From assembly GCF_022483985.1 (NCBI RefSeq), contig NZ_JAKVME010000003.1, positions 85,001-149,000 on the forward strand: DNA of 64,000 nt, in the 5' to 3' direction. The notes beneath the pieces are model-generated. The model made no database searches and had not been told where the DNA came from. It worked only from the letters and a program-made list of their open reading frames with translations. The stretch is from Acetobacter sp. GTDB taxonomy: Bacteria; Pseudomonadota; Alphaproteobacteria; Acetobacterales; Acetobacteraceae. The translations under genes were made by a program, and so were the position numbers. Shown in pieces: positions 26,253 to 34,888 of this stretch. Positions within the stretch are counted from its first letter, which is position 1. Every line of letters starts with the position of its first letter.

Positions 26253-26765
26253 ATGGACCAGACAGTCACAACGGCTAGGGCGGCGGAAATCGTCGCCATC
26301 GGATATGAGGGTTTGCGCTCCTATTTGAAGCGGGGATTGCTCGGCTCAAGCGGATTGATGGCGCCGTTTGTTCACCCGAATTCACCCGCTCCCGATCTCA
26401 GCCGGGTCCGCGCGAAGTGGAAGCGCTTTGGCGTCGTCGATCTCTGCCTCATGCGGCTCGCCAAGCAGCTGATCGATCTCGGCCTCTCGTTCGAACAGGC
26501 AAATGGCATCGCGTCGCGTGACGAGGTCCGGAAAATCCTGGCACGTGATCGCGACACGACTGGCGCGACCTTGATGGCTTGGCCTCCTTACTACGACTTC
26601 ATCGTCTTCGCGGGACACGATCTGCGGCATCTTCCCGACCGACTGGCCGAGGTGGGCGACGTGGCGGTGCTCGTGCAGTTGGATCGTATCGCGGATCATG
26701 TTCGCTCCGAGATCGACAAAGGCACCGACGTCCTTGCCCCAGCAATGGCCGCAGAGGATCAATGA
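26253..26765 (+). CDS. MerR-like DNA-binding regulator
   Basis: 170 residues. The N-terminus (VTTARAAEIVAIGYEGLRSY) resembles the helix-turn-helix of MerR/SoxR-like proteins, followed by a DLCLMRLAKQLIDLGLSFEQA helical segment as in their wing and helix region. The C-terminal 70 residues lack the Cys residues of metal or redox sensors. The palindrome just upstream fits autoregulation. Inference: a repressor or antitoxin-like regulator. The ATG at 26762 that overlaps its stop opens only 14 codons, which may be the remnant of a lost partner gene. Confidence 0.6.
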   Translation: MDQTVTTARAAEIVAIGYEGLRSYLKRGLLGSSGLMAPFVHPNSPAPDLSRVRAKWKRFGVVDLCLMRLAKQLIDLGLSFEQANGIASRDEVRKILARDRDTTGATLMAWPPYYDFIVFAGHDLRHLPDRLAEVGDVAVLVQLDRIADHVRSEIDKGTDVLAPAMAAEDQ

Positions 26766-26985
26766 CGCGGCTGATCGACGTCTCCTTCGTTGCTCAGAGC
26801 GATTGAGAACGATAGGTGCCGATATTGAAAGTCTTCTCAGATGGCCGTGCGGTATTTTCGGGCTGTGGCGTACAGATCGGAGGGTTTCTCTTAGACACCG
26901 TGAGGCTTGGGGCAAACAAACGCTGGTGGAATCGATTTGAAGATCAATGACGTCCGCCAGCGCACGCTCCCCAGCCTATAAGTTA
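26766..26985. other. Degenerate stretch between the regulator and an oxidoreductase remnant
   Basis: 220 bp without a gene. A 14-codon frame starting at 26762 (MTRLIDVSFVAQSD) may be the beginning of a deleted gene. Nothing else recognisable. Confidence 0.5.
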
Positions 26986-27285
26986 TTACTGCGCTGACCC
27001 TGTGCCTGCGCCGCGATAGCGCGACAGCCAGTAGGCGTACTGCACCGGCAGCGTGGTCCATTCAGGCCGATCGACCCCGAGGGTCTTGGCGAGCGCGAAG
27101 GTGTAGTGTGGGTCCGCCAGATGAGCCCGGCCGATCATGACGAGATCCATCTGCCCGGTTGCGATAGCGCGCTCGGCGTCGTCCGGTCCGTCCATACACC
27201 AGGATGAAGCCACCGGCAGAGCTGCCTCGCGTCGCACTCGCTCCGCAATGGGCGCGAGGAAAGCAGGCGCCCACGGCGTCCTGAC
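26986..27285 (-). pseudogene. 3' remnant of an Old Yellow Enzyme-type flavin oxidoreductase
   Basis: About 95 C-terminal codons, open from a junction near 27285 to the stop at 26986. FLAPIAERVRREAALPVASS, then DDAERAIATGQMDLVMIGR and HLADPHYTFALA are the conserved end of NADH:flavin oxidoreductases of the YqjM type. The catalytic and FMN-binding N-terminal part is absent. The upstream side joins directly to integrase sequence, so a deletion or rearrangement fused two unrelated gene ends. Confidence 0.75.
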
Positions 27286-27289
27286 GCGA

Positions 27290-27727
27290 GAGATAGACGT
27301 TGTGTGCCTTAGAACGCTTCATACGCTCCTTCGGGATAGTCCAGACCGCGTTCTCGAAATCCACTTCATCCCACACCGCATCCTGCAACTCGCTCTTGCG
27401 AACCATCGTCAGCAGATAGAGCTTCATCCCCAACCGGATCGTCGGCAAGGTCGCGACGTTTTCAAGCTGCCGGAGCATGATGCGAATCTCAGTCGGAGAT
27501 AGTGAGCGATCCTTCGGCGCGAACGTCGCGATTGATGCCGGCCCGACATCGTCAGCCGGATTTGCGACCTTCTCACCGTGCAGGATGGCGAACCCATAGA
27601 TCTGCTTCAGGATGTCCCGTACATGGATCGCAGTTGCTGGCGCCCCGCGATCGACGATCTTTGCGCAGTGCGCGCGCAGGTCGTCCGGCGTGATCTCCGT
27701 GAGGAGCCGATTGCGCCACGCCGGAAG
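27290..27727 (-). pseudogene. int: Island integrase, middle segment (truncated at 3' end)
   Basis: Continues the reading frame of 29032-29418 exactly when the IS and one target copy are removed (ERELL joined to PAWRNRL). Visible are the core-binding domain and the start of the catalytic domain with LGMKLYLLTMVRKSEL, including the first catalytic Arg. The frame breaks near 27290 just after KAHNVYLSRQ, before the HxxR box and the catalytic Tyr, which are missing. The enzyme cannot be active. Confidence 0.82.
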
Positions 27728-27781
27728 TGAATTGCCCCGGGTTTTGTGGAGACAGAACGACCCGTAAGGTAAGAAGAATTC

Positions 27782-28105
27782 ATGAGCAACAAATCGAAGC
27801 GTTTTCCGCCTGAATTTCGCGAGCGTGCAGCCCGCATGGTTCTGGAGGAAGAGAAGAACCATCCATCACGCTGGTCCGCGGTGATGATGATAGCGCCAAA
27901 GCTGGATATTCATCCTGACACGCTGTCAAAATGGACCCGTCTGCATGAACGTGCCAATGCGCCTGCGGTGAGTGAACTGCCAGATCGAGAGAAGATCAGG
28001 CAACTGGAGCGAGAGAACCGCGAACTGCGGCAGGCCAATGAAATCCTGCGCAAGGCGTCGGCATATTTTGCCCAGGCGGAACTCGACCGCCGGTTCAGGC
28101 CATGA
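27782..28105 (+). CDS. IS3-family transposase OrfA
   Basis: 107 residues. A helix-turn-helix region (KRFPPEFRERAARMVLEE ... IHPDTLSKW) is followed by a leucine-zipper-like heptad segment REKIRQLERENRELRQ. This is the DNA-binding half of the transposase; in IS3 elements it can also be fused to OrfB by frameshifting. Here OrfB starts at an ATG overlapping the OrfA stop by 4 bp. Confidence 0.9.
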   Translation: MSNKSKRFPPEFRERAARMVLEEEKNHPSRWSAVMMIAPKLDIHPDTLSKWTRLHERANAPAVSELPDREKIRQLERENRELRQANEILRKASAYFAQAELDRRFRP

Positions 28106-28992
28106 CACGCTTCATTGAGGAGCATCGGCAGACATATGGTGTCGGGTCAATCTGCAGGGTTCTGTCGATTGCACCATCTGTCTATTATGCTTATCGGGCG
28201 AGACAGAAAAATCCCTGTGTGCGCAGCCAGAAAGACAAAGAACTGTATCATGAAATCCGCAGGGTCTGGACCGATAATTTCTGTGTCTATGGAGCGCGCA
28301 AAGTCTGGCATCAGCTCAGACGTGAAGGTCTGGATGTCGCCCGCTGCACGGTAGAGCGGCTGATGCGCCGGATGGGACTGAAAGGCGTCATTCGTGGCAA
28401 GGGGATCAGAACCACACGGCCCGATCCGGCACGGCCCTGTCCACGGGATCTGGTGCAGCGCCAGTTTCATGCCCCAGCCCCCAACAGGCTCTGGGTTTCG
28501 GATTTTACTTACGTTTCCACATGGCAGGGCTTTGTTTATGTGGCCTTCATCATTGATGTATTCGCACGGGTTATTGTGGGCTGGCGCGTCTCGTCCACTG
28601 CCCATACCGACTTCGTACTGGATGCTCTCGAGCAGGCTCTGTGCCAGAGGCGGCCTGAGGGAAAAGTGACCCACCATTCCGACCGCGGCTGTCAATATGT
28701 GTCCATTCGCTACACGCAAAGACTGGCTGAAGCCGGACTGGTCGCCTCTGTCGGCAGTGTCGGAGATTCCTATGATAACGCCCTGGCGGAGACCATTAAC
28801 GGGCTTTACAAAACCGAACTCATCTATCGGCAGGGGCCATGGAAAAACAGGGAAGCGGTTGAACTGGCAACACTTAAATGGGTCGACTGGTTCAACAATC
28901 GACGGATCCTGTCCTCCATTGGAAACATCCCCCCAGCAGAAGCTGAGGCACGCTTTTATGCACAACAGAAATCACATGCATTAGCTGCGTAG
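28102..28992 (+). CDS. IS3-family transposase OrfB (DDE integrase core)
   Basis: 296 residues. An N-terminal HTH_21-like region (KELYHEIRRVWTDNFCVYGARK) precedes the DDE catalytic domain: WVSDFTYV (first Asp), HHSDRGCQY (second Asp) and DNALAETINGLYKTEL (Glu). Full length and intact, so the element is probably still active. Confidence 0.92.
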   Translation: MTRFIEEHRQTYGVGSICRVLSIAPSVYYAYRARQKNPCVRSQKDKELYHEIRRVWTDNFCVYGARKVWHQLRREGLDVARCTVERLMRRMGLKGVIRGKGIRTTRPDPARPCPRDLVQRQFHAPAPNRLWVSDFTYVSTWQGFVYVAFIIDVFARVIVGWRVSSTAHTDFVLDALEQALCQRRPEGKVTHHSDRGCQYVSIRYTQRLAEAGLVASVGSVGDSYDNALAETINGLYKTELIYRQGPWKNREAVELATLKWVDWFNNRRILSSIGNIPPAEAEARFYAQQKSHALAA

Positions 28993-29031
28993 TTCAGATA
29001 AAAACGTCTCCACAAAACCCGGGGCAATTCA

Positions 29032-29418
29032 AAGCAGCTCTCTTTCGAAGATCGAGCGCCTCATTGCCCGCGTGCTATCGGCCATGGGCGCGTTGACGAG
29101 CCATTTCTCGCCGAACTCGCCGAAGCTCTTGGCTTCCTTGATCCGTCTTTTCTCACGCTGCTTCTCGATCGCAGGCGACCGCCCTTCGCTGACGGCCCTT
29201 CTCGCATCTATGCAGAGCTCACGGGCACGGGCCAATGAGATCCCGTCGCGTCCGTACTTCCCGAGATAGACGGTCTCGCGGCGCCCGTTCAGACGGTAGT
29301 CGAGGCGAAACGATACGGCTCCCGAAGGCATGACACGCACGTACATGCCGTCCCGATCCGAAACCTTATACATCTTGCTCTGCGGCTTCAGCGCCTTGAT
29401 TGCAGCATCCGTCAGCAT
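29032..29418 (-). pseudogene. int: Island integrase, 5' segment (P4-type tyrosine recombinase)
   Basis: Starts at ATG 29418, with GGAGG 9 bp upstream. MLTDAAIKALKPQSKMYKVS, then YLGKYGRDGISLARAREL and the AIEKQREKRR linker are the DUF4102 arm-binding domain typical of P4/CP4-57-type island integrases. The gene is cut by the IS after ERELL. Arm-type repeats lie just upstream of the start. Confidence 0.88.
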
Positions 29419-29433
29419 TTCCGCGTCACCTCC

Positions 29434-29546
29434 AAAAAGTACCGTCATGCGGTTTTGGGCGTGCCTTGGCGGAAAACTTACCGTATTTTCAGATAGTTAA
29501 ATCTAAAAAAGTACCGTCAAGGACCTCACATTCCCTGACGGTACTT
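29434..29546. repeat. Integrase arm-type repeats, right-end cluster
   Basis: AAAAAGTACCGTCA at 29434-29447 and 29506-29519, and an inverted copy TGACGGTACTT at 29536-29546, forming an 11-bp inverted repeat with a 16-bp spacer. They lie between the integrase start and attR. The segment 29449-29710 holds no gene. Confidence 0.7.
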
Positions 29547-29710
29547 CGGATTTTGGAGCTGATCAATATGGGCAAGGCCCGTCACACGGCCCGTCAAGCC
29601 CGATCCCTACACACCGATAGGTATCGATTGATGTCGAAGCATTTTTTATTATTTATCAGTGCGTTATGGCGTACCGCAGCGTAGTTTCGGATACCACCGG
29701 ATGGGCAAAA

Positions 29711-29726
29711 ATCATTCCCACTCGAT
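29711..29726. repeat. Right attachment site (attR core), in the guaA 3' end
   Basis: ATCATTCCCACTCGAT, the complement of the guaA codons for Ile-Glu-Trp-Glu and the stop. It pairs with 11599-11614. Insertion here leaves guaA complete. Confidence 0.85.
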
Positions 29727-31313
29727 CGTGCCCGGCGGCTTGGACGTGATGTCATACGTCACGCGGTTGATACCACGCACTTCATTGACAATGCGGCTTG
29801 CCACACGGTTCAGGAAACCCATGTCGAACGGATACACATCCGCCGTCATGCCGTCCGTGCTGGTGACGGCACGCAACGCCACAGCCTGATCATAGGTGCG
29901 GCCATCGCCCATCACGCCGACAGTGCGGACCGGCAGCAGCACGGCAAAGGCCTGCCAGATGGCGTCATACAGTCCAGCGTTGCGGATTTCTTCCAGATAG
30001 ATGGAGTCCGCCTTGCGCAGCAGGTCCAGCTTCTCGCGGGTGATGCTGTCGCTCGGGATACGGATGGCCAGACCCGGTCCCGGGAACGGGTGACGGCCAA
30101 CAATGTTCTCCGGAATATCCAGCTCGCGGCCAAGGTCGCGGACCTCGTCCTTGAACAGTTCGCGCAGCGGCTCGACGAGCTTCATGTTCATGCGCTCGGG
30201 CAGACCGCCGACATTGTGGTGCGACTTGATGGTGACAGACGGGCCGCCCGTGAAACTGACGCTCTCGATCACGTCCGGATAAAGCGTGCCCTGAGCGAGG
30301 AACTCCGCGCCACCGATCTTGGCGGCCTCTTCCTCGAACACTTCGATAAACAGACGCCCGATGGTCTTGCGCTTGATCTCCGGGTCCGTGACGCCTGCCA
30401 GCTCCGACAGGAACATGTCGGATGCGTCCCGATGGATCAGCCTGATGTTGAACTGGCCACGGAACGTCTTGACCACTTCCTCGGCCTCGCCCGCACGGAG
30501 CATGCCGTGATCGACGAAAATACACGTAAGCTGGTCGCCAATCGCCTGATGGATCAGCACGGCGGCGACGGAGGAATCCACGCCACCGGACAGGCCGCAG
30601 ATGACCCGCTTGTCGCCCACCTGCTGACGAATCTTCTCGATCTCGACATCGCGGAAACGCGCCATCGTCCATGTGCCGGTGCAGCCCGCGACGTTGTGCG
30701 TGAAGTTCTTCAGCAGCGCCGCGCCATGCGGTGTGTGGACCACTTCCGGATGGAACTGCACGCCATACATGCGGCGGCCTTCGTCGGCGATCACGGCGAA
30801 CGGCGCGCCCTCGGATGTCGCCACGGCGCGGAAACCCGGCGGCAGTTTCGTCACGCGGTCGCCGTGGCTCATCCACACCTGCTCACGTCCGCCACGCGCC
30901 CATGCGCCACGGAACAGGGCGCAGTCCTCGGTGATCTCCACAAAAGCGCGGCCAAACTCACGGTGATCGGAGCCTTCGACCTTGCCGCCAAGCTGGTTGC
31001 ACATGGCCTGCTGGCCGTAGCAGATGCCGAGCACCGGCACGTTCAGCGCAAACACCACGTCCGGAATGGTTGGCGCACCTTCGTCATGCACGCTGGCCGG
31101 ACCGCCGGAGAGAATGATCCCACGCGGCGCAAAGCTGCGGATGCGCTCCTCGGCAACCGTGAACGGCCAGATTTCGCAGTAAACACCGCTCTCGCGCACG
31201 CGGCGGGCGATGAGCTGCGTCACCTGTGAGCCGAAATCAAGGATCAGGATCCGATCGGCGTGCAGGGAGGCGTCGAGGGCGGGTGTGGCGGCGTCCTGAT
31301 CTTTGGCGGACAT
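29712..31313 (-). CDS. guaA: GMP synthase (glutamine-hydrolysing)
   Basis: 533 residues from ATG 31313, preceded by AAGGAG. The class I glutaminase domain has [18 protein letters not shown] at the N-terminus, [10 protein letters not shown] with the nucleophilic Cys and FHPEVVHT with the His-Glu dyad. The synthetase half has the PPi loop [12 protein letters not shown]. It converts XMP to GMP with glutamine and ATP in the cytosol. Its last codons are the island integration site, and its natural terminator now lies 18 kb away at 11543. Confidence 0.97.
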   Translation of the reverse strand: MSAKDQDAATPALDASLHADRILILDFGSQVTQLIARRVRESGVYCEIWPFTVAEERIRSFAPRGIILSGGPASVHDEGAPTIPDVVFALNVPVLGICYGQQAMCNQLGGKVEGSDHREFGRAFVEITEDCALFRGAWARGGREQVWMSHGDRVTKLPPGFRAVATSEGAPFAVIADEGRRMYGVQFHPEVVHTPHGAALLKNFTHNVAGCTGTWTMARFRDVEIEKIRQQVGDKRVICGLSGGVDSSVAAVLIHQAIGDQLTCIFVDHGMLRAGEAEEVVKTFRGQFNIRLIHRDASDMFLSELAGVTDPEIKRKTIGRLFIEVFEEEAAKIGGAEFLAQGTLYPDVIESVSFTGGPSVTIKSHHNVGGLPERMNMKLVEPLRELFKDEVRDLGRELDIPENIVGRHPFPGPGLAIRIPSDSITREKLDLLRKADSIYLEEIRNAGLYDAIWQAFAVLLPVRTVGVMGDGRTYDQAVALRAVTSTDGMTADVYPFDMGFLNRVASRIVNEVRGINRVTYDITSKPPGTIEWE

Positions 31314-31466
31314 GAAGGGCTCCTTAAGGCACGGCATCGGGGTGACGTGCGACATTGCAGCATGCTTTTGGCGCGGTATAGGACGGGCGCGCGCCGACGT
31401 CACCCGTTTCCCGCATATTTGGGTTAGGATGACATCTGCAACCCGTATCAGCCAGAGGTCCCATTC

Positions 31467-31931
31467 ATGCGCTTTTCCGTTTCACACACGTTTCGCGCCC
31501 AGATGATGATAAAAGGGCTGCTGATAGGGGGGCTACTGGCCGGAGGGCTGCTCGGCAGCGTGGCAGCGCCTGCCCTGGCTTCCGCGCAGGATGATCCTCT
31601 CGGCGACTGGGTCGGAACTCTGGTCACCGACAAGGGCGCCTGCCCGGATCAGAAACCCTCCATTCTACAGGTGCGGGCCGAAAGACTGTTTTTCGCCCCG
31701 GGCACCGGAACGCTGGTGCTGCGCGGCGTGCCGGACAAGGACCACAAGCGCTTTCATGCCCAGCTTCTGCTCAAGGACATGAAGGATCGCCCCCTGCCGA
31801 TGGTGTTCGAGGGTCGCCCCGAAGGCGATACGATTGTCGGCGAGTATGGCACGCCGAACTGCCGGGCTCATATCGTGCTGACGCGCCCTCAGGGGAGTGC
31901 GTGGCAAAGCTTCATGGGTAACAAGGAATAG
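31467..31931 (+). CDS. Small secreted protein of unknown function
   Basis: 154 residues, with GAGG before ATG 31467. Residues about 14-40 form a signal peptide ([20 protein letters not shown]) with likely cleavage after ALA. The mature part, about 115 residues, is soluble-looking with two Cys (in KGACPD and TPNCRAH) that could form a disulfide. I do not recognise the family. It is divergent from guaA across a 153-bp gap. Confidence 0.7.
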   Translation: MRFSVSHTFRAQMMIKGLLIGGLLAGGLLGSVAAPALASAQDDPLGDWVGTLVTDKGACPDQKPSILQVRAERLFFAPGTGTLVLRGVPDKDHKRFHAQLLLKDMKDRPLPMVFEGRPEGDTIVGEYGTPNCRAHIVLTRPQGSAWQSFMGNKE

Positions 31932-31971
31932 GTTCGGGGCGTCGTCTTTTTATTCAGGGATGATGGTTTCC

Positions 31972-32006
31972 GAAGCTTTTTGAAAAAAGCTTCACCAAAA
32001 ACTTTT
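31972..32006. repeat. Dispersed intergenic hairpin repeat R1, copy 3
   Basis: Core AAGCTTTTTGAAAAAAGCTT followed by CACCAAAAACTTTTT; 40 bp after the secreted-protein gene. Preceded by TGGTTTCCG, also seen in altered form before copy 4. Confidence 0.7.
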
Positions 32007-32121
32007 TCATGTTGATCGGTTTCGGGGTGTGGCCGTTTACTGCGCGGAGCTGACGGGCTTGCGGGGTGCTGCGCTGCGCCATATCCCTGAATTTCCTTCC
32101 GGCAACTGAAAGACCGATACC

Positions 32122-33231
32122 ATGAAACTGACCGGCCAGATCGTTCTTCCTGATCGTGTTGTTTCCGGTGAGGTGGTCTTCGATGAAACCGGCATCCTCT
32201 CAGTCACGCCGCGTCCCGATGCGGGACGGCGCTTCATCCTGCCGGGCTTTATCGACGGACATGTTCACGGCGGCGACGGAGCCGACACCATGGACGGAGT
32301 CGCGGCCATTCACCGCCTGTCACGCTTCCATCTGACGCACGGCACCACGACCATCCTGCCCACCACCATCACCAGTCCCTGGCCAGAAGTGATGAACGCG
32401 CTGCGGGCAGTTGCAGAAGCCCGAAACGCGCCACCGGGGAATGGGCCGAACATTCACGGCGCGCATCTGGAAGGGCCGTTCGTCAGTCCGCACAAGCTGG
32501 GCGCACAGCCCCCGTTCGCCATTCCGCCGACGCCCGACCGTGTGGAGGAGGCGCTGGAAACCGGCATCGTCCGCGTGGTCACGCTCGCGCCGGAACTCGA
32601 CCACGCCGACACCGCCATGCGCCGCTTTGCAGAAGCTGGTGTGCGCGTCAGTCTCGGCCATACCGTCGCCGGTTATGAAGAAACGGAACAGGCGATCTGC
32701 CGCGTCTGCGCTGCTGGCGGCACCATTGGCGCGACCCATCTGTTCAACGCCATGGCCCCAATCCAGAGCCGCAATCCCGGTCCTGTCACCGCGCTGATGT
32801 GCAGCGACGCCGGTTATGCCGAGATGATCTTCGACACGCACCACGTCCACCCGGCCACGTTCCGTCTGGCGTCCCGTGTCATGGGCGAACGGCTGCTGTT
32901 CGTGACCGACGCCATGCGCGGAGCAGGCCAGCAGGAAGGGCCGAGCCAGCTTGGCGGGCAGGATGTGGTTATCCGCGACGGCGCTGTGCGGCTGCCCGAC
33001 GGCACGCTTGCGGGCAGCGTGCTGACGCTCGATGTCGCTCTGCGTAACGCCGTGACGGTGGGCGGCGTGTCTCTTCCGACTGCAAGCCGCCTCACTTCAA
33101 CCAGCCCCGCCGCCTATCTCGGTTTGCATGATCGTGGACGCATCGCGCCGGGATTGCGGGCTGATCTGGTGGTGATGAATGAGGAGTTTGAGGTAACGGA
33201 AATATTCGTGGAGGGATGCCGGGTGGTCTGA
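32122..33231 (+). CDS. nagA: N-acetylglucosamine-6-phosphate deacetylase
   Basis: 369 residues of the amidohydrolase superfamily. Metal and catalytic motifs in order: GFIDGHVHGGDG, HLEGPF (metal-binding Glu), SLGHTVAGY, ATHLFNAM and the catalytic-Asp motif VTDAMRGAG. It converts GlcNAc-6-phosphate to glucosamine-6-phosphate and acetate for amino-sugar or cell-wall recycling. It stands alone, without nagB or a GlcNAc PTS in the window. Confidence 0.93.
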   Translation: MKLTGQIVLPDRVVSGEVVFDETGILSVTPRPDAGRRFILPGFIDGHVHGGDGADTMDGVAAIHRLSRFHLTHGTTTILPTTITSPWPEVMNALRAVAEARNAPPGNGPNIHGAHLEGPFVSPHKLGAQPPFAIPPTPDRVEEALETGIVRVVTLAPELDHADTAMRRFAEAGVRVSLGHTVAGYEETEQAICRVCAAGGTIGATHLFNAMAPIQSRNPGPVTALMCSDAGYAEMIFDTHHVHPATFRLASRVMGERLLFVTDAMRGAGQQEGPSQLGGQDVVIRDGAVRLPDGTLAGSVLTLDVALRNAVTVGGVSLPTASRLTSTSPAAYLGLHDRGRIAPGLRADLVVMNEEFEVTEIFVEGCRVV

Positions 33232-33308
33232 CAACTAAAAACTACACACCCTCAGCGTTTAAACGAAATCATCGGAAATATATTCAATATAGTCGCATTT
33301 ATAAAATA

Positions 33309-33344
33309 TTGCCCTGCAACATCAGAAAAAACATTGCAGGGCAA
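33309..33344. terminator. Hairpin between nagA and the GG-leader peptide gene
   Basis: Perfect 11-bp arms TTGCCCTGCAA (33309-33319) and TTGCAGGGCAA (33334-33344) with a 14-base A-rich loop. It lies between convergent genes and lacks a clear T run, so it may be a terminator or processing site. Confidence 0.5.
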
Positions 33345-33393
33345 CAGATACAAAACCCATTATTATGGGCTGAAAACATATAATCCGGCAGTA

Positions 33394-33789
33394 TCAGCCT
33401 AGGCCGCCACCTGTTGAAGGAGGAAATCCAATAAGGGTCATTCCCGAAATGAAACCACAGTTATTATAGGAAACAGCATTGTTTATCGAAGATATCGTAT
33501 TGTTGTAATATGACAGCGCACCGCTTACAGACATGCCCGCGCCGGACTGGGCGCCAATCGCGACATCGCTGGAAATATTCTGTATTGCCGAGTTGATCGT
33601 GCTGCAGCTCGCGCCGTTAAACAGGTCAGCCGTGACATTGTAAATGCCCGCCGCCAGACCAGCCATCGCACCAATTGTCGTCGATACCAGCTTGTCCAGA
33701 CCACCGAGGCTGGAGCCACAACCAAAGCTGAGTGACAGACAGAATCCGCCAGAGATCGTGTCCATTTCCGAGAGAGTTAATTCGCGCAT
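33394..33789 (-). CDS. Double-glycine-leader peptide, bacteriocin-like
   Basis: 131 residues from ATG 33789, with GGAGG 5 bp upstream (an ATG at 33801 lacks such a site). The first 15 residues, MRELTLSEMDTISGG, match the class II bacteriocin leader pattern (ELT.SEM..ISGG) that is cut after Gly-Gly by a peptidase-containing ABC exporter. The mature part of 116 residues is rich in Gly, Ser, Asn and Ala, has four Cys, a hydrophobic GxxxG-like stretch (IGAMAGLAAGIYNV) and a flexible end (PPSTGGGLG). No exporter, immunity or modification gene is in the window. It sits in an AT-rich patch. Secreted microcin, bacteriocin or adhesin-like peptide are all possible. Confidence 0.65.
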   Translation of the reverse strand: MRELTLSEMDTISGGFCLSLSFGCGSSLGGLDKLVSTTIGAMAGLAAGIYNVTADLFNGASCSTINSAIQNISSDVAIGAQSGAGMSVSGALSYYNNTISSINNAVSYNNCGFISGMTLIGFPPSTGGGLG

Positions 33790-34318
33790 TGCAGCCTCCA
33801 TATATTGCTAATAATTCACTAATACATAGGCAAAATCGCCACAATCTCACAGATCGTTAATTTTTCATCAAATAGCAGGATAAAAAGAAACCCTTTTGAT
33901 TTTATAGAAAAAATTCACGCACATCACTACATCACCCATTGAAATAACTTTATCAATTTACTCAAGTATTTGAAAATAATCAGAATTGTTTTGCTTCCGA
34001 AAGCGGCAAAAACACAGGAAATTTCTTTCTGAACATCATTGAGAAAAGCCCCGTTGCGACAAGCGCCATCCTTACCGATTTCATGCCTTTCTCACGAACA
34101 ATTCATCGAATTTCGAGAGCAGTACGGGAGCAACATCACCGCTTGGGAGAACGTCGCCACGGCCAAGCAGATTAGGGTCTTTCGCCGCTCTCGCGACAGT
34201 CACGTAACCAACAGGCATACCGGGGAGCCGAGGCATTATGCTGGCTCATAAGCCGTTGCATTTTCGGAGGAGAAGTCAAAAAACACTTTTCCAAAACAGT
34301 TTCTTTTAAAAAATCGTT
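33790..34318. other. AT-rich intergenic stretch
   Basis: 529 bp, clearly more AT-rich than its surroundings up to about 34030. Its left end must hold the promoter of the GG-leader gene. An open frame at 34039-34251 has no ribosome site or recognisable product. The composition suggests acquired DNA. Confidence 0.5.
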
Positions 34319-34570
34319 TTATTTCACGTTCTTTTTCATCCATGCGGTTGCGAAAGAACACTGTGAAACCAGTGTCAGATTTTCCGCCTGAGCCACTTCA
34401 TAAGCGTGACGCACAAGCGCAGAGCCCACACCGCGCCCAGCCAGAGCTTCGGGCACGTCAGTATGCAGGATCATCAGGCTGTTCGCTGATTTCTGATAAT
34501 CCAGCCAGGCAGTGACCTGATCAAGTTTCACTTCAAAGCGGTGAGCAACCTGATTGTCATGTATGTCCAT
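34319..34570 (-). CDS. Small GNAT-type N-acetyltransferase (YjdJ-like)
   Basis: 83 residues from ATG 34570, with AGGAGG 4 bp upstream. VAHRFEVKLDQVTAWLDY, then LMILHTDVPEALAGRGVG (the acetyl-CoA pyrophosphate loop, GRGVGSALV) and a C-terminal CSFATAWMKKN are the compact GCN5-related fold of about 90 residues. Likely cytosolic; substrate unknown. Confidence 0.8.
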   Translation of the reverse strand: MDIHDNQVAHRFEVKLDQVTAWLDYQKSANSLMILHTDVPEALAGRGVGSALVRHAYEVAQAENLTLVSQCSFATAWMKKNVK

Positions 34571-34888
34571 GATACCTCCTGCTTCTCCAAGATCACGCAT
34601 CGGAAAAGGAGTTCTCGACACCGAGCAGATACCGGGAGACACCGCATGATGGCGCTCCACGTCTGATCCGGTTTCATCAGGCCAGAAATTGGTGATCCTG
34701 AGAGTACAGCACACAGATCACTTTTTCGTTGCAAGGGCGGCAGACTGTCTTTCTGAATTCCGTCCTGATCATCACCACCACTTTACCGATCAGGAAGGGG
34801 ATGATCTCGACCACATGAAGGCTCGCCTCTGCATAGTTTAAGGTCTGTGGGGATTCACATGATGGTTGATTTATGATTCAAGCTTTGG

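Larger units (their letters stand above)
27728..29031 (+). mobile_element. IS3-family insertion sequence, 1304 bp, inside the integrase
   Basis: Perfect 26-bp terminal inverted repeats at 27728-27753 and 29006-29031 (outer end TGAATTGCCCCGGG). A 3-bp target duplication AAG flanks it (27725-27727 and 29032-29034). It carries orfA and orfB overlapping as ATGA. Identical ends and an exact duplication suggest recent insertion. Confidence 0.93.
11599..29726. mobile_element. Defence genomic island integrated at the 3' end of guaA
   Basis: Bounded by a 16-bp direct repeat (11599-11614 and 29711-29726, one mismatch) that is the last part of guaA. Next to the right end lies a tyrosine-integrase gene, now broken. 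Repeats of AAAAAGTACCGTCA occur near both ends, as expected for integrase arm sites. Inside are Gabija, AbiE, an AbiJ-NTD/Mrr nuclease, Hachiman, a PD-(D/E)XK-TIR pair, an unknown-HNH pair and a MerR-like regulator. The guaA 3' end is a known integration target for islands and integrative elements in many bacteria. No conjugation or phage structural genes are present. Confidence 0.88.

Noticed and set aside
29641-29700. Possible new guaA terminator just inside attR
   Set aside because: The short CGATA/TATCG stem is oriented with its T run on the plus strand, the wrong direction for guaA.
30090-31229. 379-residue open frame on the plus strand
   Set aside because: Opposite guaA, which is certain.
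34039-34251. 70-residue open frame in the AT-rich gap
   Set aside because: No ribosome site and no recognisable product; possibly a decayed fragment, but nothing supports a gene.
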